This document shows, piece by piece, positions 25,087 to 33,200 of a stretch of DNA of 63,145 nucleotides. Each line of letters begins with the position of its first letter. Within the stretch, counting starts at the first letter, position 1. A program made the position numbers and the translations under genes. Location: assembly GCA_902384525.1 (NCBI GenBank), contig CABMCA010000077.1:1-63145 (forward strand). Reading direction: 5' to 3'. This DNA comes from an uncultured archaeon. Lineage in GTDB: Archaea > Halobacteriota > Methanosarcinia > Methanosarcinales > Methanoperedenaceae. The notes beneath the pieces were generated by a model. That model did not search any database and was not told where the DNA came from. It saw only the letters and a program-made list of their open reading frames with translations.

Positions 25087-25773
25087 ATGAAACTTCAAAA
25101 TAAAAGCGTGATAGTTACCGGAAGCGGAAGAGGCATCGGGGAATATATTGCAAAGAGATTAGGAAGGGAAGGGGCAAATATAGTAGTAACAGGAAGGACA
25201 ACAAAAGATATAGAAAAAGTGAGTGAAGAAATAAATAATGAAGGAGGTAGATCGGTTTTCATTGAAGGGGATGTCACAAGAGAAGAAGATGTGAAACAAG
25301 TTATTCATGGAACTATCAAAGAATTCGGGAAAGTTGATCTGGTTGTAAATAATGCAGGGATCGGATTAAAAAAATATATATGGGAAACCGGTGTCGAAGA
25401 GTTTGGGGAATTAATGGATGTGAATGTGAAAGGGGTTTTTCTTTACATGAAGCATATTATCCCGGAGATGAAAATAAATGGAGGTTTAATAATAAATATT
25501 TCATCAGGTGCAGGGAAAGAGGGGATTCCAATGCTGGGCGCATACTGTGCATCAAAATTTGCAGTGATCGGCCTTACCGAATCTGCTGCAGCTGAAGTCA
25601 ATAATGTCAAAATAGTTGCATTATGCCCTGGAAGCGTGGATACAGGGATGTTCAAGCGGCTCTTTCCGGGTGAAAAGGCAGACCTCAAACCGGATGATGT
25701 CGCACAAAAAGTGGCGGATATCTGCACCCATCCGGAAAAATATTGTCAGGGTCAATCCATTGAACTTTATTAA
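25087..25773 (+). CDS. Short-chain dehydrogenase/reductase (FabG-like)
   Basis: A classical SDR of 228 residues: cofactor motif TGSGRGIG (about 11-18), NNAG (about 82-85), catalytic Ser in NISSGAG (about 135) and YCASK (about 150-154). GAGGTGA at 25075-25081 is 5 bases before ATG 25087, so I prefer this start over the upstream ATG at 25063. It overlaps the lplA promoter-distal end closely and is probably read with lplBA. The substrate is unknown; a role in making the fatty acid precursor of lipoate is conceivable but unsupported. Confidence 0.85.
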   Translation: MKLQNKSVIVTGSGRGIGEYIAKRLGREGANIVVTGRTTKDIEKVSEEINNEGGRSVFIEGDVTREEDVKQVIHGTIKEFGKVDLVVNNAGIGLKKYIWETGVEEFGELMDVNVKGVFLYMKHIIPEMKINGGLIINISSGAGKEGIPMLGAYCASKFAVIGLTESAAAEVNNVKIVALCPGSVDTGMFKRLFPGEKADLKPDDVAQKVADICTHPEKYCQGQSIELY

Positions 25774-25840
25774 TATTATACAAAATTATGCGCGGTCTTA
25801 TAGGTAACATTTATACATGTCAAAATGAAATACTATTACT

Positions 25841-26458
25841 ATGATTGGTGAGGATGGGGTTCTCTTAAATGTAGTAAACGATAAAAAAATTATAATACCC
25901 TTGCATAAACCCGGTTTAAAAGAGAAATATTTCTTTTTAATCTCCGGACTAATAGTGAGTATTCCCATTACGTTCTTTGTCAATATATTCTCAAACCACC
26001 TGTGCTTTCTGCTGCCGGTGTTTTATTCTGAATTATGCGCAGTCGGTTTTTTTGCTCCTTTTATTGAGGAATTTTCAAAAGCGTTCCCTCTTTTCTATCG
26101 TCACGGGGAAACTGAAAAATCAATTTTTATTCTCGGCTTTCTGGTCGGTCTTGGATTTGGCCTCACTGAATTTTTAATTTATGTATTTGGAGGAACATCA
26201 GTATATATCAGGTTGCCAGGAATTTTCTTCCACGCAGCAAGCACGTCAATTACAGCCTATGGCATTGCAACGAACCGGGCTATACAGTTCTACCTGCTCG
26301 CCACAGGTCTGCATTTATCATATAATTTTTCCGTGGTCATGGGCGACCCATTCTGGTTGATAGTAGCGTACGCTTTTTTAATACTGACGTATTTTCTCTC
26401 CTGGCATCTCTACCACAAAACATCAGAAAGGGCTGCGGGTTCAGTACAGTTCTCTTAG
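25841..26458 (+). CDS. PrsW-family intramembrane metalloprotease
   Basis: A 205-residue polytopic membrane protein with five or six helices. The PrsW/CAAX-like protease motifs are visible: EEFSK (about 73-77, the EExxK glutamates), GFGLTEF (about 107-113), FFHAAST and a late histidine in GLHLSYNF. PrsW proteins act in site-1 type cleavage of membrane regulators in bacteria; archaeal roles are unknown. No anti-sigma-type partner is expected here. A long stem-loop begins just at its stop codon. Confidence 0.75.
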   Translation: MIGEDGVLLNVVNDKKIIIPLHKPGLKEKYFFLISGLIVSIPITFFVNIFSNHLCFLLPVFYSELCAVGFFAPFIEEFSKAFPLFYRHGETEKSIFILGFLVGLGFGLTEFLIYVFGGTSVYIRLPGIFFHAASTSITAYGIATNRAIQFYLLATGLHLSYNFSVVMGDPFWLIVAYAFLILTYFLSWHLYHKTSERAAGSVQFS

Positions 26459-26459
26459 A

Positions 26460-26492
26460 GCTTGTCTGAAAATATAATGTATTTCGACAAGC
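26460..26492. other. Long inverted repeat after prsW
   Basis: GCTTGTC (26460-26466) pairs with GACAAGC (26486-26492), and the inner TGAAAATA/TATTTC pairs with one bulge. It could end transcription of prsW, or be a mobile-element terminus, since GCTTGTCTGAAAA resembles transposon ends I have seen. No transposase is present. Confidence 0.35.
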
Positions 26493-26637
26493 GGATACTT
26501 AAATGGAAGATATTCATCGCAGTAATATCGAATCCAGACGAAGTCGAGACCCTGATAATGACCCTACTGCCCGGGGTGCTGAACAGGTTGCAGGCAGCCC
26601 ACACCGTATCTGCGGTAATAACGCAACGCGATAAGAT

Positions 26638-26835
26638 CTACAATATCTTTGCAAATGATAGTGGAAGAATACACGGCGCCAGATTATGCAGGGTTCGATC
26701 GTGGATAACAGGGACCACCTCCTGGTCAATAATACCGAGTACATTTTTTGAATTTGCACCATCGACGATGGCATCTGCCATCGCTTTTGTATTACCTGAT
26801 GTACGGAGATATACAACAACTACTTTTGGTGGCAT
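26638..26835 (-). pseudogene. Flavodoxin N-terminal remnant
   Basis: On the minus strand the first ~45 codons read MPPKVVVVYLRTSGNTKAMA, then DAIVDGANSKNV. This is a flavodoxin FMN-phosphate loop (TSGNT) and first helix. The reading then loses similarity (TLHNLAPCILPLSFAKIL) and stops after 65 codons, under half the usual ~140. The next expected flavodoxin stretch appears on the opposite strand at 26655-26708, suggesting a small inversion. The gene is therefore broken. Confidence 0.5.
26655..26708 (+). pseudogene. Inverted flavodoxin fragment
   Basis: The plus-strand bases read MIVEEYTAPDYAGFDRG then stop. VEEYTAPDYAGFDG-IVVG is the kind of second-strand sequence that should follow the N-terminal remnant on the other strand. 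The break falls near the palindromic TTCGATCG at 26694-26701. Evidence is a short similarity only. Confidence 0.35.
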
Positions 26836-27042
26836 ATTTTACTCTCCTTATCTTATTGAATGAGTGGCTTATTATTGGTATATTCACTCTATTTTTATTT
26901 GGCTAAACCATATTATCTATTTACTTTATACGTTTAGCAGGTTGGGGATTGAGATGGTCTATCCTTTAGCAGCCTTTTAAACCTCCTTTGCTCCCAATTC
27001 TCAATCCTGTTACTTTTTTCACCACGATTGCGAAGCTTTATC

Positions 27043-27198
27043 TCAATCGTATTGTGCACCTTTTGGCTGTTCTGCCTTGCGTGCTCTCAGTTTTGCATAG
27101 AACTCTTTCTGTCTCTCTCTTTCGGTATCAGCGACTTCTGGTTTTTTGATCTTTTTAGCATCTTCTGCCAGGTCCATAGCGCTATCCAGTCCTGCCAT
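27043..27198 (-). CDS. 51-residue charged protein, paralogue of the protein upstream of narG
   Basis: On the minus strand, AGGAGGTGA (about 27205-27213) precedes ATG 27198. The protein begins MAGLDSAMDLAEDAKKIKKP and ends EFYAKLRARKAEQPKGAQYD. It shares M-GL-S-MD-A--AKK-K and F-A-LRARK--QPK with the 45-residue protein at 17140. There are no Cys and no membrane helix. The neighbours (flavodoxin remnant, CAP-dockerin gene) give no clue to function. Two conserved paralogues 10 kb apart argue for a genuine small-protein family. Confidence 0.72.
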   Translation of the reverse strand: MAGLDSAMDLAEDAKKIKKPEVADTERERQKEFYAKLRARKAEQPKGAQYD

Positions 27199-27489
27199 TG
27201 TATTTCACCTCCTTTTTATTAAATTATACAACAAAAATCACATTTTTTCAACTCTTTTCAATATTTGATTCGATGATTAATTTGAAACTACTCGTCGAGG
27301 TATTGCAACAATACTCCCTTTTTCCTTTAACACTATGACCTCCAATGGATTATAATTATTATTCATTACTTACTTGTATTAATACCTATCGCAGTACCTG
27401 AAATTATATTAAAAAGTAATTTTTTCGCAATATGCAAGGGAGAACATAAAGGATTTTATTGTATCCCATACATAGGTGGAAAATAGGTC

Positions 27490-28242
27490 ATGAAAAAAGC
27501 TTATAGAAGGAATTCCCTCAGAATTGCGTATGGAATAACAATGCTGGTATTATTGCTAACTGGCAGTGCAAGTGCGCTGTATGATAGCGAGGCACAGTAT
27601 TTCCTGGGCCTTATCAACAATTATCGCGCACAGAATAATCTCGGCAAGCTAATAGTCGATGCAAAACTCCAGGAAAGTGCAAACTGGATGAGTAATGATA
27701 TGCTCCCAAATTGCGTAAATGGAAAATATACATGCTCGCATACTGACTCCACCGGGAGGACATTCGTTCAGCGCCTCAGGGACTTCGGGTATCCAGCTGG
27801 CTTAAGCGCTTCAGCAGCAGAGAACATCGCTTGGGGATATGGTGGTGGAGCATCAAGCGCTCAACAGGCATTTGATCTCTGGAAAAACAGCCAGGGGCAT
27901 AGAACTAACATGCTCGATAGCTCATTCGTTGCGATTGGTATCTCCCGCAGTTGTAGTGCAGGTGATTGTGCCTGGGTTACAGACTTTGGCAGCATGATCG
28001 TAAAACCCCTTAATAATGACCCGACACCTACTGGAGCGCCTAAAACTGGCGATATAAATGGCAATGGCAAATTAACGCTTTTGGATGCAATATACCTGGC
28101 AAAGCATGTTGGAGGTTTTAGTGGATATGAGATAATTTATGCTGATGGTGATATAAACGCCAATGGAATAGTTACTCATGTGGATGCAATATACCTGGCA
28201 AAGCATGTTGGTGGATTCATCGGATATGAAACAATTTATTAG
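27490..28242 (+). CDS. Secreted CAP/SCP-domain protein with C-terminal dockerin
   Basis: The 250-residue protein has a signal peptide (about 1-29), then a CAP domain (about 35-175) with YFLGLINNYRAQNNLGKL, the CSHTDSTGRTF His site, AAENIAWGYGGG and GHRTNMLDSSFVAIGI. The C-terminal ~65 residues hold two EF-hand-like dockerin repeats, GDINGNGKLTLLDAIYLAKH and GDINANGIVTHVDAIYLAKH. Dockerins dock to cohesins and bind Ca2+. No cohesin is visible in the window. Signal peptide and domains imply an extracellular or cell-surface location. AGGTGG precedes the ATG at 27490. Confidence 0.85.
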   Translation: MKKAYRRNSLRIAYGITMLVLLLTGSASALYDSEAQYFLGLINNYRAQNNLGKLIVDAKLQESANWMSNDMLPNCVNGKYTCSHTDSTGRTFVQRLRDFGYPAGLSASAAENIAWGYGGGASSAQQAFDLWKNSQGHRTNMLDSSFVAIGISRSCSAGDCAWVTDFGSMIVKPLNNDPTPTGAPKTGDINGNGKLTLLDAIYLAKHVGGFSGYEIIYADGDINANGIVTHVDAIYLAKHVGGFIGYETIY

Positions 28243-28317
28243 GAGGGAATAATTGGATAAGAAGTATTTTTTCTGAAAATGATTTGAGAGAAAGCATTAA
28301 AACAATGAAAATTCAAG

Positions 28318-29427
28318 ATGAATATTATGATAGCTTTTCAAACTCTATTTACACCATTAAATATAGGTAACCTTGTTTTAAAAAATCGAATCACTCTGGC
28401 TCCTATGTTCCTCTGTTATGGAAATTCAGATGGGACCGTTTCTGAAAAAACAATAGAATTTTATGCAAGAAGAGCTAAGGCAGGTGTATCCCTGCTCGCA
28501 GTTGAAGCATCTGCCGTGGATAGCAAAGGAATTGGCTTATCCAGAATGATAAGGGCTGATTCTGATAATTATGTTAAAGGGCTGAGCAAGTTGGCAAAAG
28601 CAATAAAAGATGCAGGAGGATATGCAGTTCTTCAATTATATCATGGCGGTAGATATTCACAACAACCAATTGCTCCATCACCAGTGGAAACTTACCTGGC
28701 GCCAGAAAAGAAAATTATTCCAAAAGAAATCTCAATAGATGAAATAACCGAATTGATAAATAAGTTCGGTGAAGCAGCAGAGAGAGCAATGATGGCCGGG
28801 TTTGATGGGGTTGAGCTTCATGGTGCTTCAGGGTATCTCCTTACGCAGTTTATTTCACCCAGAACCAATAAGCGTAACGATAGATATGGCGGTTCATTTG
28901 AAAATAGGATCGGGTTTCCTCTCGAAGTAGTAGCATCTGTCAGGGAATATATAGGCAAAGAATGTCTTTTGGGATATAGATTCATGCCTGATGAATGGCT
29001 TCCTGATGGTTTCACACTGAACGAAGGGAGGTTATTAGCCAGGAGACTTGAGAAGGCAGGTGTTAATTATCTATCCTGTAATGCTGGAACTTATGAATCC
29101 TGGTTTCTCCCTCATATAATGAAAGTGACTTCAAAACCTGGTTATCAGGTTGATATTACCCATGAAATTAAGAAGGAAGTCAGGATTCCGGTATTCGCTA
29201 ATGGAAGAATAAATACTCCTGACCTTGCTGAAGAAATTATCCGGAAGGGGAAAGCAGATGCCGTAGCCCTTGCAAGACCACTTTTTGCTGACCCTGAATT
29301 TGTGCAGAAAATTTTTGAGAATAGAACTGACCAGATTGTAAAGTGCGCAAATGACATGTTATGCGGGAGGCAAACCATGCAAGGTTTAGACGCTGTTTGC
29401 AGTCAATGGAAAAAGGTGACTGCTTGA
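28318..29427 (+). CDS. NADH:flavin oxidoreductase, Old Yellow Enzyme family
   Basis: A 369-residue FMN-binding TIM barrel: LFTPLNIGNLVLKNRITLAP at the start, HGGRYSQ (about 122), the substrate/FMN loop GVELHGASGYLLTQFISPRT (about 164-183), NKRNDRYGGSFENR, and C-terminal FANGRI and ADAVALARPLFADP. It ends with Cys-containing CANDMLC, so it may keep the first part of the 4Fe-4S site of the long dienoyl-CoA-reductase-like members but lacks their second flavin domain. Substrate unknown. Two close ATGs (28318, 28327) could start it. A broken VOC gene follows. Confidence 0.88.
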   Translation: MNIMIAFQTLFTPLNIGNLVLKNRITLAPMFLCYGNSDGTVSEKTIEFYARRAKAGVSLLAVEASAVDSKGIGLSRMIRADSDNYVKGLSKLAKAIKDAGGYAVLQLYHGGRYSQQPIAPSPVETYLAPEKKIIPKEISIDEITELINKFGEAAERAMMAGFDGVELHGASGYLLTQFISPRTNKRNDRYGGSFENRIGFPLEVVASVREYIGKECLLGYRFMPDEWLPDGFTLNEGRLLARRLEKAGVNYLSCNAGTYESWFLPHIMKVTSKPGYQVDITHEIKKEVRIPVFANGRINTPDLAEEIIRKGKADAVALARPLFADPEFVQKIFENRTDQIVKCANDMLCGRQTMQGLDAVCSQWKKVTA

Positions 29428-29451
29428 ATTTGTAGAAAATGGAGAACAACT

Positions 29452-29692
29452 ATGATTAAAACAATTGACCACATAGGGATTATTACAGGCGACTTACAGA
29501 AATCAGTTGAATTCTATACTGATGTGCTTGGATTTTCTATTTCCGCTAAGATTGAAATGGATGATGTGGGTTTTTCTGCAATCTTTGTTGAAAAAAACGG
29601 CAGCAGGATAGAACTCATGGGATATAGAGGCGCAATTCCAAAGCGTTCAGAGGGGTGTGATGATCGAACTGGTGGAACATCCTAAACAATAA
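29452..29692 (+). pseudogene. VOC/glyoxalase-family protein with internal deletion
   Basis: The first ~62 codons match the VOC fold: IKTIDHIGIITGDLQKSVEF, YTDVLGFS and SRIELMGYRG. In another frame the last 13 codons read GVMIELVEHPKQ, then stop at 29690-29692, the typical VOC ending. About 50 codons between them are missing and the two halves are out of frame. A complete protein would be ~125 residues; the remaining one cannot form the metal site. Confidence 0.6.
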
Positions 29693-29704
29693 AACTATTA
29701 CCCA

Positions 29705-29956
29705 TTACCTGCAACCTTTTTCTTTCCAAGCTTTTCCGTACTTAATTCCCCAGGAAGCCCACATCGCCCCCAGAATTGCAGTCGCCACAAGTATGGCAAC
29801 CAGAATTACGGCAATCTTCTGAAAAAGGCTGATTGTTGATGCGAAAAATGCCACGTAAATTATCGCAAAGATCAGCAATCCGAACAAAACGATTATAGAT
29901 ACAGCAACTCTCAGTGCCAGTCCTGGTGGATTTTCTTGGCTTTCAATCTGGTTCAT
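29705..29956 (-). CDS. Two-helix small membrane protein
   Basis: An 83-residue protein with two hydrophobic helices (about 16-40 and 45-68) and basic ends (KYGKAWKEKGCR). GAGGTGAATTC sits before the ATG, giving a good ribosome binding site. It lies upstream of nothing obvious and just downstream of the rubredoxin gene on the same strand, so it may be co-transcribed with it. No family is recognised. Confidence 0.6.
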   Translation of the reverse strand: MNQIESQENPPGLALRVAVSIIVLFGLLIFAIIYVAFFASTISLFQKIAVILVAILVATAILGAMWASWGIKYGKAWKEKGCR

Positions 29957-30007
29957 ATGAATTCACCTCACAACATCCAGTAGCGTCCCTTTCACTCCTG
30001 TAATATA

Positions 30008-30163
30008 TCACATCTTCTCAAACATATCTTTTCGCGCTCCGCACACAGGGCAGACCCAATCATCTGGCAGATCTTCAAAAGCAGTTCCGGGCTTCGCTCT
30101 CGGCAAATCCCCAACTTCCGGGTCGTATATATAACCGCATACTGTGCATCGATACTTTATCAT
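30008..30163 (-). CDS. Rubredoxin (copy 1)
   Basis: A 51-residue one-iron protein: [20 protein letters not shown], then [20 protein letters not shown]. The two CxxCG sites (Cys6/9 and Cys38/41) that bind Fe(SCys)4 are intact. It is almost identical to a second copy at 35672-35830 on the far side of the S-layer-like gene, differing mainly near residues 17-21 and after CPVCG. Rubredoxins serve as small electron carriers, often for oxidative-stress reductases. Confidence 0.93.
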   Translation of the reverse strand: MIKYRCTVCGYIYDPEVGDLPRAKPGTAFEDLPDDWVCPVCGARKDMFEKM

Positions 30164-30211
30164 TTACTCACCACCAGTAAATCCTTCAGCAATAACAAAA
30201 AGGTTACTATC

Positions 30212-33200
30212 TTAAGTGACCTTTTCAATTTGTGTTTTTCCAATCTTTAATTTTTTTCGTATTACTTCGAGGTTTATCTTATTTTTTGTAGTCAGCAGAT
30301 AGATGGCGATTATCCCTAAACCCGTAACCAGTGTTACAATCAGGATCAAGTTCCAGATAAGAGGCGTCTGTTTGACTTCTAATAACCCTTTCTGCCCAAG
30401 GATCTCTACAGTATAGTTCCCTGCCCTGGCTTCTTTTCGCGTGAAATTAATTTCCTTTATTTCACCCGGAGCCAGGGTAACAGACCTGTTATCCACGGCA
30501 GTGCCATTAATTATAATCTCTACAGGGAGCGTATCTTTTTTCGTACCTGCATTTGTTATGTTAGATTTAATTACAGCATCTTCATCTGTAAAAACCGCAT
30601 TGGGGGTGATATTCAGGTCAAGTGCCTTATACTCAGAGAAAGGCGCCCTGATGTTAATTTCCCTGGCAACAGTGATATACCCGGTCTTTGAGGCGGATAA
30701 GTTATGAATGCCGCTTGTATTCAGCGTGTAGTTCAGGGTACCATTAATATTGGTAGATCCGATTGTCGTATTATCAAAGCTCACAGTAGCGTTGCTGATA
30801 TTTGTGTTATTTGAGGTGACTATTATCGTTATGGTGTCAAACTGGTTAGCCATGACCGGGGCATCTATGCTCAGCTTGCGTTCTATATACTCCAGTACTT
30901 CTATATTCTTTATCGCATTATCGTACCCGGACCTGGTTGCGGTTATATTGTAAGTACCTTTCATAGTTCTTGGGAAAGTATAATTAAGAACACCATCAAT
31001 GGAGGTCTGACCAATATCAGAAGAATTAATTGCCAGAGCTGCGCCATCTACCGGGTTCCCTCCGGCAGTAACACGTATCTTTATATTATCACCAGCGGTT
31101 GCCTGGGTCGGAGCATCTATTATAAGCTGGCTGGCAATCATCTCCGAAGTCACATCGACAGCAAAGTAAAACCTCAAAGAATTATCAGTAGTATCGCCAA
31201 CCTTCACTGTGATATTGCCCATCAGGTTTTCATTCGTACCTTTAGAAAGGCTGATACTTCCATCGTTACTCATTTGTATGTTATCAGTTCCCACACTCCG
31301 GACTACCATCCTGCCGAACTTATTTCCGTCAGTAATAGTAACATAACTCTCAGATATCTGGAACAAGCCTTTAATAAATGCAGATTGTATTTCTTTTCCT
31401 GAAAATACATTATCAAACCTCACCAATATTAAAGGAATGTTTGAACCGCCACCTGTATTCTTTGTGTAGACATAGGTCTGGCCTGCTGAAAGCGGAGCTA
31501 CATCCACCTCGACGCCATCTTTTAACAGAGATAAGAGTATTGTCCTTGCATTAAGATCTATATCTTTTGCTTTCAGGACATATCCCTCTTTCAGGGCTAT
31601 ATTACCACCTACAGAAAAAGTGCGTTGGGCATCATCGTCAGTCAGTACCTTATGCAATTGGCCACTCGCAATAATACTTATTGGATCAATACTTGTGGTT
31701 GGACCAGGAGGTTTGCTGTTGCTGGTGTAGCCTGCAAAATATTTGTCTGCCATGAACCCGATTACGTCATAGCTTCCAAACCCTTTGTACCCGAAGCTTA
31801 CTTCCTGAGGTGTGGTCTTGTACAGCAAGCCTCCATCCGGGATGGTTCTGCTACCAGCCAGCGGCGCTGCAAGCTGCAAAGTTTCCTCCCCGATACCCTT
31901 GTCCAGGTCATAATAAAACCCTACGACTGTCTTTCCTATATTCATTCCGAAGTTATAAGGAGCCCATGTGTCAATAGGATCGCTATCTCTATATACACTG
32001 CTTCGTACTTCAAAGTCTCCTGTTCTTTGAACGGATAAAGCAAAACGGACATCTGAGTCATCTGCTACGATTATCTTTAAATCTCCCATCAGATCTATCG
32101 TGTTTCCGGCACCGAGGCTTAGAGACGCACGGTTTCTCATCGTTATACTATTATCACTGATACTGGTTATTTCCATAATACCAAAGTCATTCCCGGTACT
32201 GACCGTATCATAGTTCTCAGATATCTGGAATAATCCTCTCAGGAACGCAGTTTGTATTTCTTGTCCTGAGAATACATTTTCAAATCTCAACATTATTAAA
32301 GGAAGGTCATTTTTTACGTATACATAGGTCTGACCTGCCGAGAGCGGAGTTGAATCCACCTCGACGCCATCTTTTAAAAGAGATATTAACATTGTTCTGG
32401 CATTGAGATCGATATCTTTTGCCTTTACAACATAACCGTCCTGAAGAGCCAGAGTGCTTCCCAGGGATATTGTACGTCGTATATCATCATCAATAAGCAC
32501 CCTGTAGAGATGCCCCTGGGAAATCGTACTGACAGGATCAACACCTGTGGTCGGTTCAGGAGGTTTTGTATTTGCGGTGTATCCTGCAAAGTACTTATCT
32601 GCCATAAATCCTACGACGTTATATCTCCCAAACCCGGAGTACCCAAAAACCACTTCCTGGGAAGATGTAGTGTAATTGATGTTGCCGCTACTTATTGTTC
32701 TATCTCTATAACCATTCATCGTCATCGTAATACTTTCATCACCAACATCTTCGTTAATATCATAATAGAACCCGGAGAAACTCATCGGATCCCAGGTATA
32801 GTTAAGAGAGAACTCATCCGGTTTGCTTCCATCCCAGATACGATTTCCTTTAAAGAATGTTCCTGGATGTACGGTCACATTCCATGATTTTGAGCTTGTT
32901 CCATTTATGTTGTTCGCCCCTGCTATTATTGAGTAGTTTCCCTTCGTAGTTGAATTAAAAGTGAAACTGGAATTTCCTCCTGCCTGAATAATCAAGGGGC
33001 CCAATGACGTATTTCCATTAACAGTCCAGTTAACGGTCGCAGCCTGGTCAATACTGATATTGAAGATGATCGTGTCTCTTACCGTTATCTCCGTAGACGG
33101 TTCTTGAATCACCGTTATATTTGGTGGCGGGTATATCCCGGCAACGACAAGCGGAAGACCCGATACAACTCCGGTTACGATATTTTGGGTCATATTAGTG

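Noticed and set aside
26460-26492. Insertion sequence at the prsW end
   Set aside because: Only one inverted repeat is seen; no transposase gene or target duplication is present.
26462-26863. Plus-strand ORF of 133 codons over the flavodoxin remnants
   Set aside because: Its right half is antisense to a clear flavodoxin start, and no family is recognised for the left half.
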